Shown in pieces: positions 24,213-33,250 of a stretch of DNA of 64,000 nt. The DNA is taken from NCBI GenBank assembly GCA_964511385.1, contig CAZEFE010000011.1, forward strand, positions 1 through 64,000. Direction: 5' to 3'. Within the stretch, counting starts at the first letter, position 1; each line of letters begins with the position of its first letter. The DNA comes from CAILHX01 sp964511385. GTDB taxonomy: Bacteria; Pseudomonadota; Gammaproteobacteria; Burkholderiales; Methylophilaceae. The notes beneath the pieces were generated by a model. That model searched no databases and was not told the origin of the DNA. It saw only the letters and a list, made by a program, of their open reading frames with translations. The translations under genes and the position numbers were made by a program.

Positions 24213-25262
24213 ATGGCACAAGCAACTGAATCTGCTACTACCGAAAAGCCTGGCGTGACGGTTCGCAAAACCAAGGACGGGCTGAAGGTTTCTTTTGATT
24301 ATCATCCGGCGCTGGTCACCCGCATTGCCAGGATTCCCGGCGCGGAATTCAGTGCGGGCGATGAGGCATGGAAGGTACCGTTGGATCAGCGCGAGGAACT
24401 GGACAAGGCCGTGAAGGACATGAGCAACACACTTGAGCGCGACAGTGCAGCGCGCACTGAAATCGAACGTGCAACGTTGCAAAGCGTCCGTCAGATCATG
24501 AAGGATGAAGGGATGGAATTCGTTGATCCGAAAATCAGCGATTACCGTTCCAAGGATCGTGCCACGGTGGGTGAAATCCTCCAGGCGAACAGCCATTGGG
24601 CAGCACAGTTGACCGGGTTCGGCCGTGAAAATGGCGCGGCTTTTGTTACCTTGCACCGCACGGCATCCTTGTCCGCCCCCGTGTTTAAGGGTGATGACGT
24701 GGCCATTCGCTATGATGAACGCGGGCGTGGCTCGGTCGAGCCGCACAGCCCCGCCCTGGAAAAAACGCTGGGCAAGGAAGTGGATGGGGTGACCGTTAAC
24801 GAAAAAGACGGCAAGCTCAAGATTTCATTCGAGTACAACCGCGACATGGCGGCGCGGCTGCAGCGCATTGATGGCGTCGAATATGTGGCGGCCGAGCGTG
24901 CCTATGAAATTGCATCAACGGCAAAACCCTTCGTGGAACGTGCGCTGCGGGACATGCGTAAGATTTACCGCGAAGACCAGGAAGCGACGCGGGAGATGGA
25001 ATATATTGCGCACGAAAAGATGGATGGCGCAAAGCTCATCAAGCCCTTCCTCAAAGAAAGTCCGCAGTATTCCGGTCCTATTGTCGGGGTCAACGACCAG
25101 TTTGTGTTGCAGCATACGGGCAAGGAATACTTTGCCATGCACCGCAAAACCGATCTGAGCACCTTGCCGCGCATCGGCGAGAACGTGAAGATTCAATACG
25201 AACATGGCCATGGCAAGGTGCAGCCCAAAGTGCAGCAGCGTGACCAATCTCATAGCCGTTAA
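24213..25262 (+). CDS. Internally duplicated protein with two KfrB-like domains; near-self CRISPR target
   Basis: A 349-residue protein built of two tandem copies: residues about 14-175 and 190-345. Each starts GVTV...DG-LK(V/I)SF(D/E)Y, continues through an R-x-x-R-I-x-G core and a helical stretch (KAVKDMSNTLERD and RALRDMRKIYRED), and ends in a KfrB-like module (last: IVGVNDQFVLQHTGK, MHRKTDLSTLPRIGEN, IQYEHGHGKV). Function unknown. Bases 24924-24953 (KPFVERALRD) match CRISPR spacer 3 on the minus strand at 29 of 30 positions; the one difference is synonymous. It leads a long operon running to the coupling protein. Confidence 0.75.
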   Translation: MAQATESATTEKPGVTVRKTKDGLKVSFDYHPALVTRIARIPGAEFSAGDEAWKVPLDQREELDKAVKDMSNTLERDSAARTEIERATLQSVRQIMKDEGMEFVDPKISDYRSKDRATVGEILQANSHWAAQLTGFGRENGAAFVTLHRTASLSAPVFKGDDVAIRYDERGRGSVEPHSPALEKTLGKEVDGVTVNEKDGKLKISFEYNRDMAARLQRIDGVEYVAAERAYEIASTAKPFVERALRDMRKIYREDQEATREMEYIAHEKMDGAKLIKPFLKESPQYSGPIVGVNDQFVLQHTGKEYFAMHRKTDLSTLPRIGENVKIQYEHGHGKVQPKVQQRDQSHSR

Positions 25263-25355
25263 GGATGTTTTCTCCAGCTACCGTTCGTTCTGCCGAGTAT
25301 GGTTCCCCGACACGCTCGGTGGGCGAACGGATTTTTTCTGGTAAGGAGCAATAAA

Positions 25356-26615
25356 ATGGATACTATTGAAAAGGGTGCGATACTGAAGGATCGCGAGAGC
25401 GGTGCCGAGTTCACTGTGACGATGGTTAGCGCCAAGCGTGTGCATTACGCCGGGAACGGTGAAATAGGTGATATTGCACGGGACCAGGTAGATAAGGAAT
25501 ATGAAGTGCTTTCTGCTGTTGAGCAGCAGCAATCATGGATGGCCGAACTGCTGGAATCGAAGTTACCCCCATACTGGACCGGTCAAGTTGGTGTGCGTCC
25601 GCATGTCGTGCTGGTCGGTGGCTCGAATGACAATCGTTTTGGCATTTACGCGGTAGAAAAATTCGAAGATGACGTGCGGGAAACCCTGTTGACCCCAGTG
25701 GGTTCCGAAGCGGCCGTAACGGAAGCCCTCGGTATCCTGGACCGTATGGCAGTGCAGCGCGGTCTTTCCGGCGTGCAGCGTCTCGAAGAAGAGAACAACA
25801 TCATGCGCGAAGCGGTACAGGAAGAGGTCACGGAGCCGGAGAACGCCTTCCGTCGCGCAGAAACGCCAAGCGCAGCGGAACAGGCGCAAGCCGCTGCCGC
25901 AGAAGCTGTTGCCGGCAAGCCCAAGCGCGAGATACCGCAAACCCTGCTGAATGGTCGTTTCGTGCGGGATGCGGTCGGCAATTACCACCGCCCTGGTGAA
26001 GACATGGTGGCACTTGTGGACGAAGACGATCAGATCCGCTTCATTGACAAGCAACTGGATACGTTCCAGGCAGCGGTGGAGTTGGCGAAGAACAAGGGCT
26101 GGGATGCCATTGAAGTCACCGGCAGTGACCGCTTCCGTTCCGACGCCTGGCTCGTGGCACGTGAAGCCGGCCTGCAGGTGGTCGGGTATGAGCCCACGGA
26201 AAAAGACCTGAACAAGCTGCGGGATATGGAAATAGGCCGTGAGGCCAGCAAGGCGTTTACATCGCATACCCAACAAGCGCCGCCAACTATCGACAATATG
26301 GATCCTTGGGTGGATTCCAAACAAGCTGCGGAAGACTATGTCTTGAACCATCGGCGCGATTTCGGCGGCTTGACGGGGGTCAATGACCAGTTTGGTCGGT
26401 ACGTGGGCAACATCGTCCATGAAACAGCACACCACTTTGTCCAATCGTTGGGCAAGTCTGCGGTAGTGCATGACAAGGAGCGATTCGAGCCCAAGGAGTT
26501 GCGCGACTTGCTGGCCAGCACCAAGAGCCAGGGGATTCGCTACGTGGGTGGTAAGGCCTCGGTGGAAGCCAGGGCACAACAGCAGGAAAAGAGTTACAGT
26601 TTTGGTGGACGTTAA
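25356..26615 (+). CDS. LPD7-domain protein with a KfrB-like C-terminus
   Basis: A 419-residue protein from the ATG at 25356 (TAAGGAG ribosome site); a longer in-frame start at 25299 lacks one. The centre carries the large polyvalent protein-associated domain 7 pattern: FQAAVELAKNKGWDAIEVTGSD then RSDAWLVAREAGLQVVGYEPT. The C-terminus (GRYVGNIVHETAHHFVQSLGKSAVV) resembles a divergent KfrB-like domain. A second LPD7 occurs in the relaxase of this element. Such domains are common in proteins delivered or expressed during conjugation. Biochemical function unknown. Confidence 0.7.
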   Translation: MDTIEKGAILKDRESGAEFTVTMVSAKRVHYAGNGEIGDIARDQVDKEYEVLSAVEQQQSWMAELLESKLPPYWTGQVGVRPHVVLVGGSNDNRFGIYAVEKFEDDVRETLLTPVGSEAAVTEALGILDRMAVQRGLSGVQRLEEENNIMREAVQEEVTEPENAFRRAETPSAAEQAQAAAAEAVAGKPKREIPQTLLNGRFVRDAVGNYHRPGEDMVALVDEDDQIRFIDKQLDTFQAAVELAKNKGWDAIEVTGSDRFRSDAWLVAREAGLQVVGYEPTEKDLNKLRDMEIGREASKAFTSHTQQAPPTIDNMDPWVDSKQAAEDYVLNHRRDFGGLTGVNDQFGRYVGNIVHETAHHFVQSLGKSAVVHDKERFEPKELRDLLASTKSQGIRYVGGKASVEARAQQQEKSYSFGGR

Positions 26616-26632
26616 TTAAGGAGCAGATAGAT

Positions 26633-26944
26633 ATGGCAAGCCAGGCATCGGATGTTGAACCAGAAACCGGGATTCCTTGGGATCAGTTTTTTCAAGGCCC
26701 ACTGTGCCAATGGGCGGGTTATCGCAACGCGTTGCTGACCCTTCCTAAAATCCAGCATGAGCAGGGCGTCCCGGACGACCTCATCATTGTGGTCATGGTG
26801 CAGCCGGAGTTGGAAGCGGGGCGAGGGCTGTTCCGCGATTGCCGCTGGAATTATGATGACCTGGTGTTTGTGGATGTGGTGACAGGCGACAAATACGGCG
26901 AAGAAGCCGTATATGGCTGGGCTGTTGCACAATACCATCTCTGA
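26633..26944 (+). CDS. Small acidic protein of unknown function
   Basis: A 103-residue protein rich in acidic and aromatic residues (LIIVVMVQPELEAGRG, YDDLVFVDVVTGDKYGEEAV). It has a GGAGCAG ribosome site and lies between the LPD7 protein and the ArdC-primase fusion. Acidity and position recall anti-restriction-type small proteins, but there is no motif to support that. Confidence 0.55.
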   Translation: MASQASDVEPETGIPWDQFFQGPLCQWAGYRNALLTLPKIQHEQGVPDDLIIVVMVQPELEAGRGLFRDCRWNYDDLVFVDVVTGDKYGEEAVYGWAVAQYHL

Positions 26945-26957
26945 GTGATCGTTCATC

Positions 26958-29495
26958 GTGTCGTCTACACGTCTGCACTTGTCCAATATGGCCATTGCCG
27001 CCCTGGAGGGCGGCAATGCACCTTGGCAAGTCTCGCGGACACAGGTAGAACAAATACCACTGCGCCCGTTTAATCCGGTCACGGGCAAGCCTATCCAGGG
27101 CGCCAATGCGTTGCGCTTATGGATGTCTCCACACCGGGACCCACGGTGGTATACCATCGAACAAATCCAGGAATTGGGTTTGCGTTTGAACAAAGAGGCT
27201 GTAGGCATTCCACTGGTGTTTCAGGTTTCCCGGCAACTTATCCAGGATGAGCAAGGCGGGGCATCGGTCGGAGTGCCTTTAAGCCGGCCGCATACGGTAT
27301 TGATCACCGTGTTTAATGCGGAAGTGCTGGATGGGGTGAAAACCCTGGAACGCGCACCGTTCGAGGCAGAAGCGCTGCCTTTCGGCCGCGCAATGTTGGC
27401 TGCCATGGGCAGCCAGATCGTGCATGACCAATCCGTTCGTACTTTCTATGTGCAATCCCGGGATGAGGTGCATCTGCCGGCGCCGGATCGTTTCCGGAAC
27501 GAAGCCGAATACTTGGCCAAGGCCGTTCATGAATCCCTGCATGCGACCAGCCACGCTACACGGCTGAACCGTGACATTGGGCGCTCATTCACCACGATGG
27601 AATATGCAAGAGAGGAAATGCGTACACAGATCGCCTCTCTATTGTTGTCTTCCAGGACAGGGTTGTTATTCTCCGCTGCCGGCCATGAACAGCACACTCC
27701 CAGCTGGGTGGAAATACTGCGGGGAAATCCCGCTGAAATCTATCAGATTGGTAAGGAATCCGAGCAGATGGTGGAATTTGCCATGCAACGGGTGCGCCAG
27801 TTCGAGTTGACACAGACCAAAACGCAAGCACCGGCACAAGACCTGGCCGGCGAACGTCCACCAAAAAAGAAATGGCGGCCGGACACTGGTCCGCATGAGC
27901 GCATTTATTTGTTCGTGCCGTATGAAGAACGCATGGAAGCCAAGAAGCTGGGGGCACGTCTGGATGAAACCAGGACACCAAAGCAATGGTACATCCTGGC
28001 CAACAGGAAATCCGAACCCTTTGCAAAATGGCTGACACCACCTGCGGTTTTGACCAAAGATGACGTGTTGCTACAGTTTCAGCGTGAATGCGAACATTAT
28101 GGCTTGCTTCTCGAAGACACTATATCAGTGGATGGCGAATGGCATCACACCAAAGTCACGACCAGCAAGAATCAGCATAAAAAAGCCGGCGCTTATACCC
28201 TCGACCCAAATACCTGGCGCGGGTACATCAAGAACCATGATACCGGCATTGAAACAACCGGAGGATGGAAGCCGGATGGGCAGGTTGCCCGCGATGGCAA
28301 ACAGGAAGAATACCTGGCTCAGATGCAAGCGAACCGGGAAGCGCGGGAACGGGAGCAATTGGCTACGTATGAGCGCATGGCGTCTACCTGCGATAACCGC
28401 TGGCAAAAAGCGCCGGATGCGTATGATGTATTTCCCTACCTGGTGCGCAAACAAGTACCTTCTTACGGCCTCAAGGTTTTGGACGGTAATTTGATGATCC
28501 CGTTGGTGGATTTAGACCACAAGATATGGAACTTGCAAAAGATTCCTTCCAATCCAAACGGCCAGAAGCTCTACGAAAAGGACGCACGCAAGCAGGGGCT
28601 GTTTTATCTGCTGGGCTCGCTTGAAGACGCTACTACGGTAGTGTTTGCCGAGGGGTATGCGACTGCCGCATCCATTCATAAAGCCACAGGCCTGACAGTG
28701 ATTATTTGTTTTGATAGCGGCAACATCCCGGTGGTGATGCGTAACCTGGCGGATCGGCTAACCGGCGTGGACAAAATCATCGCCGGCGACAACGACCTGG
28801 TTACTTATTCGCGCCTTCAAAATACACTAAATAATGCAAAGGTTAGGGAAAAAGAACCCTACCCGGAGATCCAGCTCGATCACATTGTGGCTGCACTGAA
28901 ACAAGATACGCCATTGCTTTTGGGAGAATCCGGGTATGCCATCAAGCTGCGCGAAGATCGCGCTGCCGAACATTTCGAAATACCGCGCATCCATGCAGAA
29001 GTCTTCAAGGGTGAAACGAGAATCCTCACCACCATGATTAACAACGCGGGGATGGAAAAGGCCTTGGGCGCTGCTGTAGAGCATAACGCTAAGGTCATTG
29101 CCCCAAAGTTCGCAGATCCACAAGCCTACGATAAAGGCTGGAAAGATTTTAACGATCTCCATGTACATGAGAACCTAGACCAGGTGCGCTTTCAGATCGG
29201 TGCCGCAGTTGATCTGGTCAAAGGTAAAGAAATCGCGCACCAATACGTCCGCGAAGGCAAATACAACCTGGTGGAACTCATCGAACCGGCACCGGACGGT
29301 CGTTATGTTGGCCAAGTGGTCGCACAGGCCGGATTCCACGCCATTCAAGACATCGGCCGTCATGCTGCGGTGGCACACCCCTTGAACAAGCTGGACAAGA
29401 TCCCGGTCACGGGCTCAGTGGCCAGGATTCAATATCAGGATGGTCACGGCCATGTCTCAGAACCACCCCCCAGAAACAGGGAACTATCTAAATAA
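26958..29495 (+). CDS. ArdC-like metallopeptidase / DUF5710 / Toprim primase fusion with KfrB-like end
   Basis: An 845-residue multidomain protein with a GTG start. The N-terminus fits ArdC/DUF1738: YLAKAVHESLHATSHATRLNRD gives the HExxH-type zinc site and YAREEMRTQIASLLL follows. Around residues 310-355 a DUF5710 module appears (IYLFVPYEERMEAKKLGARLD, WYILANRK). Around residues 515-640 a TraC/DnaG-type Toprim region is seen (GLFYLLG, VVFAEGYATAASIHKATG, ICFDSGNIP, IAGDND). The last 60 residues are KfrB-like (GRYVGQVVAQAGFHAIQDIGR). The likely role is priming and protecting incoming single-stranded DNA in the recipient. Confidence 0.78.
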   Translation: MSSTRLHLSNMAIAALEGGNAPWQVSRTQVEQIPLRPFNPVTGKPIQGANALRLWMSPHRDPRWYTIEQIQELGLRLNKEAVGIPLVFQVSRQLIQDEQGGASVGVPLSRPHTVLITVFNAEVLDGVKTLERAPFEAEALPFGRAMLAAMGSQIVHDQSVRTFYVQSRDEVHLPAPDRFRNEAEYLAKAVHESLHATSHATRLNRDIGRSFTTMEYAREEMRTQIASLLLSSRTGLLFSAAGHEQHTPSWVEILRGNPAEIYQIGKESEQMVEFAMQRVRQFELTQTKTQAPAQDLAGERPPKKKWRPDTGPHERIYLFVPYEERMEAKKLGARLDETRTPKQWYILANRKSEPFAKWLTPPAVLTKDDVLLQFQRECEHYGLLLEDTISVDGEWHHTKVTTSKNQHKKAGAYTLDPNTWRGYIKNHDTGIETTGGWKPDGQVARDGKQEEYLAQMQANREAREREQLATYERMASTCDNRWQKAPDAYDVFPYLVRKQVPSYGLKVLDGNLMIPLVDLDHKIWNLQKIPSNPNGQKLYEKDARKQGLFYLLGSLEDATTVVFAEGYATAASIHKATGLTVIICFDSGNIPVVMRNLADRLTGVDKIIAGDNDLVTYSRLQNTLNNAKVREKEPYPEIQLDHIVAALKQDTPLLLGESGYAIKLREDRAAEHFEIPRIHAEVFKGETRILTTMINNAGMEKALGAAVEHNAKVIAPKFADPQAYDKGWKDFNDLHVHENLDQVRFQIGAAVDLVKGKEIAHQYVREGKYNLVELIEPAPDGRYVGQVVAQAGFHAIQDIGRHAAVAHPLNKLDKIPVTGSVARIQYQDGHGHVSEPPPRNRELSK

Positions 29496-29506
29496 AGGAG
29501 TACATC

Positions 29507-30136
29507 ATGTTTGAACCGGATAAATTACCAGCGCCTGACGCCAATGGTTTTTTTTGTCACCCGGATGTTCCGGGAGAAGACGAAAGCGACAATATACAAG
29601 AGCTTTGTCAACGGTTGGGTTTTGCTGTTCATTTTGTCAGAATGGAATCTGATGCGCCGGAATACCTCACAGATGCATATTTCAACGGTGATGATCTATC
29701 GGCGCCGGCACGGTGGATACCTACACCCCCGGTCGGGAAGGATTGGCGGTTGGTGGCCAAGTATGATACCGAGGATGGGCCGTATGCCATGTTTGTGCAC
29801 CCGTGGCCAATTGTTATAGAGGGTTGGGGGCCGGAGAATCCGGATAACACGGTCTATCTTTACCCATCCACGCATACTACCCGGTCGGAAGTGTATGCCG
29901 TGATAAACGAAGAACGTGATTACCAGGATCGCAAATGGGGTGCTGGTAGTTCCCATTCCGTGCAGGAATGGATTGACATCATGCAACGTTGCTTATTCAA
30001 GGCGGGGCAGGCGCATCGTGTTTGCGATTCCGCAATGTTGGATGAGGTACGCCAGGTTGTAGCCGTTGGTGTGGCCTGTATGGAACAGCATGGTGCCGTC
30101 CATCGCAATCCGCTTGCTAAACAGTCGGTCGGTTAA
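29507..30136 (+). CDS. Protein with MazG-like C-terminal helical segment
   Basis: A 209-residue protein. The last 75 residues (AVINEERDYQDRKWGAG, HSVQEWIDIMQRC, EVRQVVAVGVACMEQHG) match a family common in plasmids and phages that resembles MazG/all-alpha NTP pyrophosphatases (ExxYQxxKWG, HS.xEW). The N-terminal part is Pro/Trp-rich and unrecognised. It might clean nucleotide pools or act as an accessory factor. It sits six bases before the coupling protein gene. Confidence 0.6.
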   Translation: MFEPDKLPAPDANGFFCHPDVPGEDESDNIQELCQRLGFAVHFVRMESDAPEYLTDAYFNGDDLSAPARWIPTPPVGKDWRLVAKYDTEDGPYAMFVHPWPIVIEGWGPENPDNTVYLYPSTHTTRSEVYAVINEERDYQDRKWGAGSSHSVQEWIDIMQRCLFKAGQAHRVCDSAMLDEVRQVVAVGVACMEQHGAVHRNPLAKQSVG

Positions 30137-30142
30137 CCTCAT

Positions 30143-32629
30143 ATGCAAAACGTGTCCGTATCCGGAGTATCGCGGGTTGGCGAGCGCAACGAAAGCGTAC
30201 ATTTCGCCTGGTGGGTGTTTATCCTGTTCATCTTTATGGTGTTGGGCGGGTTTTCATTCGCAACCCAAGTATTTGCCTGGCTTGTTGGATACCACCCGGA
30301 TCTGGGCGAGCCGGTTTTCCAGATTGCCGGCATGTTCTTCTATTATCCGTGGGAATGGTTTGTTTGGAGCTTCAGGTGGAGCCAATCGGGCGGCCAGCTG
30401 GGCGAGTATGTCGTATGGATGAACCTGGCCGCAATCGGCGGCGTAACGGTCGCGCTCCTGGGCGGCTATTACCTTCTGTACAAACGCAGTTTCAAACGCG
30501 AGAAGGTCAACAACCTTCATGGCTCCGCACGGTTCGCTACTGAAGATGATTTAGAACGTATGGGACTGCTGCCGGCACCCGGCAAATCCGGGCGCGGGGT
30601 TTATGTCGGTGCCATAGACACCAAAGAAGGCAGAAAGGTGTTGCGGTATAACGACAAGAAAGAAAAAGCCCACTTGTTGTGTATCGCGCCTACCCGTTCC
30701 GGCAAAGGCGTCGGCCTTGTGCTTCCTACGCTTCTTTCTTATCCGGACAGCACCTGTACCAACGACATCAAAAAAGAAAACTACGAGCTCACCTCCGGTT
30801 TTCGTCACCAGGCCGGGAGCCTGGTCGTGTGTTTTGAACCAACCTATGTTGGTGAAAAAAGCATAGACGGCCAAACCATCACCGGGGTATCCGGTTGGAA
30901 TGTCCTGGACGAAGTGAGGATATGGACGGAATACGACGTGATGGACGCGCAGAACATTGCGGCCGCCATAGCCGATCCAGATGCGAAGGGCATGGATGAC
31001 CATTGGGTATCCACGTCTTACGAACTGCTCACCGGCCTGATATTGCATGTGCTGTACGCGGAACCCAACAAAAGCCTGGCAGGCTGCGGCAATTTCCTGG
31101 CCGATCCATCGTTCACGGACACCGAGCAGATATTCCTGCACATGCGCCAAAACGTAGAGCACGATCCAGAAGGAAAAATGGGTTGGGTGGATACCATGGG
31201 TCGGCCAACAAAAGTTCACCCCGTAGTGGCGCTCTGTGCAAGCGCAATGGAAAAAAAAGAAGAAAAAGAACGCAACAGTGTGTTGTCCACGGCAAAAACC
31301 CGCCTCGCGCTATACCTTGAACCTATTGTGGCGCGGAATACGACGATCAGCGATTTCAGCATCCGTGACTTGATGAATCACGATAAGCCGGTCAGTCTCT
31401 ACCTGGTGGTATCCCCAAGTGATAAAGAACGGCTGCGGCCATTGCTGCGGCTGTTTTTTACTTTCCTCATTCGCCGACTGACAAGCAACATGAAATTCGA
31501 AGACGGTGAGGGTGCCAATTCCTATTTGCACCGTCTTTTGCTATTGATTGATGAATTGCCGGCGCTGAAGAAACTGGAAATTTTGCAAGACGGTCTTGGG
31601 TATATTGCCGGTTATGGGATCACCGCGTACCTGTTTGTCCAGGACAAGAAGCAGTTGGTTGATGCCTACACTCAGAACGAAAGCATCACCTCCGGTTGTC
31701 ATGTGACTGTTAGTTATGCCCCGAACACCTATGAAACTGCCGAGGAAATTTCCAAGAAAACAGGGATTACGACCGTCAAAAAACAAAGCGTGTCGTACAG
31801 TGGTAAACGCATGGGTGCCATGCTGGACAACATGAACGTGTCTGAAGACGATGTTCAGCGGAATTTGTTGACCGCAGACGAAGTGATGAAACTGCCTCGG
31901 GACGAATCCCTTATTTTCATGACCGGAGAACCGACAATCCGGGCGAAAAAGATCGTTTACTACAATATGCCGGAATTCTCACGAAGGGCAAAACTATCCG
32001 CGCCGGCGCGGATCGGCATGAAGTGGCTTGCCCATGGTTTCTACCATACCAACTGGCTGATGCTGTCCGTTGAGCGTGTAAACGGTGGGTTGATGGCATA
32101 CATCAATGTCTACAGCGACTATCCGGAAGTGGCCGCTTTTATTAAGCAACGTGTGTTGGCAACCGGAGAAATCATCACCCTGCCTTGCGAATTGCTCGCC
32201 GGCGGCAAAAAGCATACTGGCCCGCTCACCCTGGAGCATCTTGAATTCCAGCTGAAGTATCCTGAAGGAACGGACTTTGATGCCAAGGAAGCATTCGAAG
32301 TCCATTTGAACGTCACCGGAACCGGTTATGAAGAACTCACCCAAACCGGCTTTTATCAGGCCATCTCCATTTATGAGCGCGAAGCGCGAGAAGCCGCAAG
32401 AGAATGGTTCCGAAAACACCATGATGAAAAAGTGACGTTTGATCCCATTGGCCGGGACATGATTTGTCGCGGCAAAGTGGTACTGGACCATGGCCGTTGT
32501 ATCGTGATCGAGCGTGATATAGATAGTGCATCAATCCATCGCAAGGAACTGCTCGATCAGGTGCCCGTAGTCGGGCAGCAGTGCCTTATTCGGTACAAGA
32601 ACTACCAAGGCACGGTAGAACTGCGCTAG
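30143..32629 (+). CDS. virD4: VirD4/TraG-type coupling protein with extended C-terminus
   Basis: An 828-residue type IV coupling ATPase that docks the relaxosome at the channel. Two N-terminal membrane helices (about residues 25-48 and 85-112) precede Walker A IAPTRSGKGVGLVLPT and Walker B LLLIDELPALKKL. VirD4 proteins are typically 550-700 residues; here about 170 extra C-terminal residues end in a KfrB-like module (GKVVLDHGRCIVIERDID, IHRKELLDQVPVVG, IRYKNYQGTV). That extension may bind the other KfrB-bearing proteins. Confidence 0.95.
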   Translation: MQNVSVSGVSRVGERNESVHFAWWVFILFIFMVLGGFSFATQVFAWLVGYHPDLGEPVFQIAGMFFYYPWEWFVWSFRWSQSGGQLGEYVVWMNLAAIGGVTVALLGGYYLLYKRSFKREKVNNLHGSARFATEDDLERMGLLPAPGKSGRGVYVGAIDTKEGRKVLRYNDKKEKAHLLCIAPTRSGKGVGLVLPTLLSYPDSTCTNDIKKENYELTSGFRHQAGSLVVCFEPTYVGEKSIDGQTITGVSGWNVLDEVRIWTEYDVMDAQNIAAAIADPDAKGMDDHWVSTSYELLTGLILHVLYAEPNKSLAGCGNFLADPSFTDTEQIFLHMRQNVEHDPEGKMGWVDTMGRPTKVHPVVALCASAMEKKEEKERNSVLSTAKTRLALYLEPIVARNTTISDFSIRDLMNHDKPVSLYLVVSPSDKERLRPLLRLFFTFLIRRLTSNMKFEDGEGANSYLHRLLLLIDELPALKKLEILQDGLGYIAGYGITAYLFVQDKKQLVDAYTQNESITSGCHVTVSYAPNTYETAEEISKKTGITTVKKQSVSYSGKRMGAMLDNMNVSEDDVQRNLLTADEVMKLPRDESLIFMTGEPTIRAKKIVYYNMPEFSRRAKLSAPARIGMKWLAHGFYHTNWLMLSVERVNGGLMAYINVYSDYPEVAAFIKQRVLATGEIITLPCELLAGGKKHTGPLTLEHLEFQLKYPEGTDFDAKEAFEVHLNVTGTGYEELTQTGFYQAISIYEREAREAAREWFRKHHDEKVTFDPIGRDMICRGKVVLDHGRCIVIERDIDSASIHRKELLDQVPVVGQQCLIRYKNYQGTVELR

Positions 32630-32632
32630 GAA

Positions 32633-33250
32633 ATGCCAATGGACATCATGGGAATGATCGAGCAGTGTGCGCCCAACGTAGCACCGGTAACGATGAGGGC
32701 TATTGTTCATGTGGAATCGTCTGCAAGGCCGTTCATCATTGGATATAAGGTTATAGACAGCAATAAAAAGGTTTATCAGCTGGAACGCCAACCCAGGGAT
32801 CAGCAAGAAGCAATTACCTGGGCGCAGTGGTTCATCCAACATGGTTATCGTTTTGATGCCGGCCCAGCACAAGTAAACAGCGTCAATTTCGCCAGGACGG
32901 GATTGAATGCTTCAAATGCTTTTGATCCCTGCACCAATCTGCGCGTTGGCGCGCAGATATTAGGCGAGGAATACGCCAGGGCTTCAAGGAAATATGGACC
33001 TGGCCAGTTCGCCTTATTGGCTGCGATCAGTGCCTATAACTCGGGGAATCACACCACCGGGTTTTCTAATGGCTATGTTGCCAAAGTAGTCAGGGCGTCC
33101 GGCAATACCCCTCCATTGGCCTTGTTGCAACAGCAGCAACAAAAACCACAGGTAGTTAGCCAGGCGGAGCCGAGAAACAAACTCCTGAAGGCAAAACTTT
33201 CAAGTCTTGATGTAGAAACATTTACCGTAGAAAAGAGCATCCATGATTAA
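32633..33250 (+). CDS. virB1: VirB1-like lytic transglycosylase
   Basis: A 205-residue SLT-fold protein that opens peptidoglycan for the channel. The catalytic Glu is in RAIVHVESSARPF; FDAGPAQVNSVNF and AAISAYNSGNHTTGF are the later family motifs. There is no clear signal peptide, which is unusual although some VirB1 proteins are exported in other ways. The C-terminal tail is Gln-rich. It follows virD4 by three bases and overlaps the EAL gene by eight. Confidence 0.9.
   Translation: MPMDIMGMIEQCAPNVAPVTMRAIVHVESSARPFIIGYKVIDSNKKVYQLERQPRDQQEAITWAQWFIQHGYRFDAGPAQVNSVNFARTGLNASNAFDPCTNLRVGAQILGEEYARASRKYGPGQFALLAAISAYNSGNHTTGFSNGYVAKVVRASGNTPPLALLQQQQQKPQVVSQAEPRNKLLKAKLSSLDVETFTVEKSIHD

Noticed and set aside
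7757..24960. A PAM consensus from the three self-matching sites
   Set aside because: Flanks read in either orientation (for example TAGCC, CGCAT, TGAAA) do not agree. The true targets are probably other plasmids, so flanks here need not carry a PAM.
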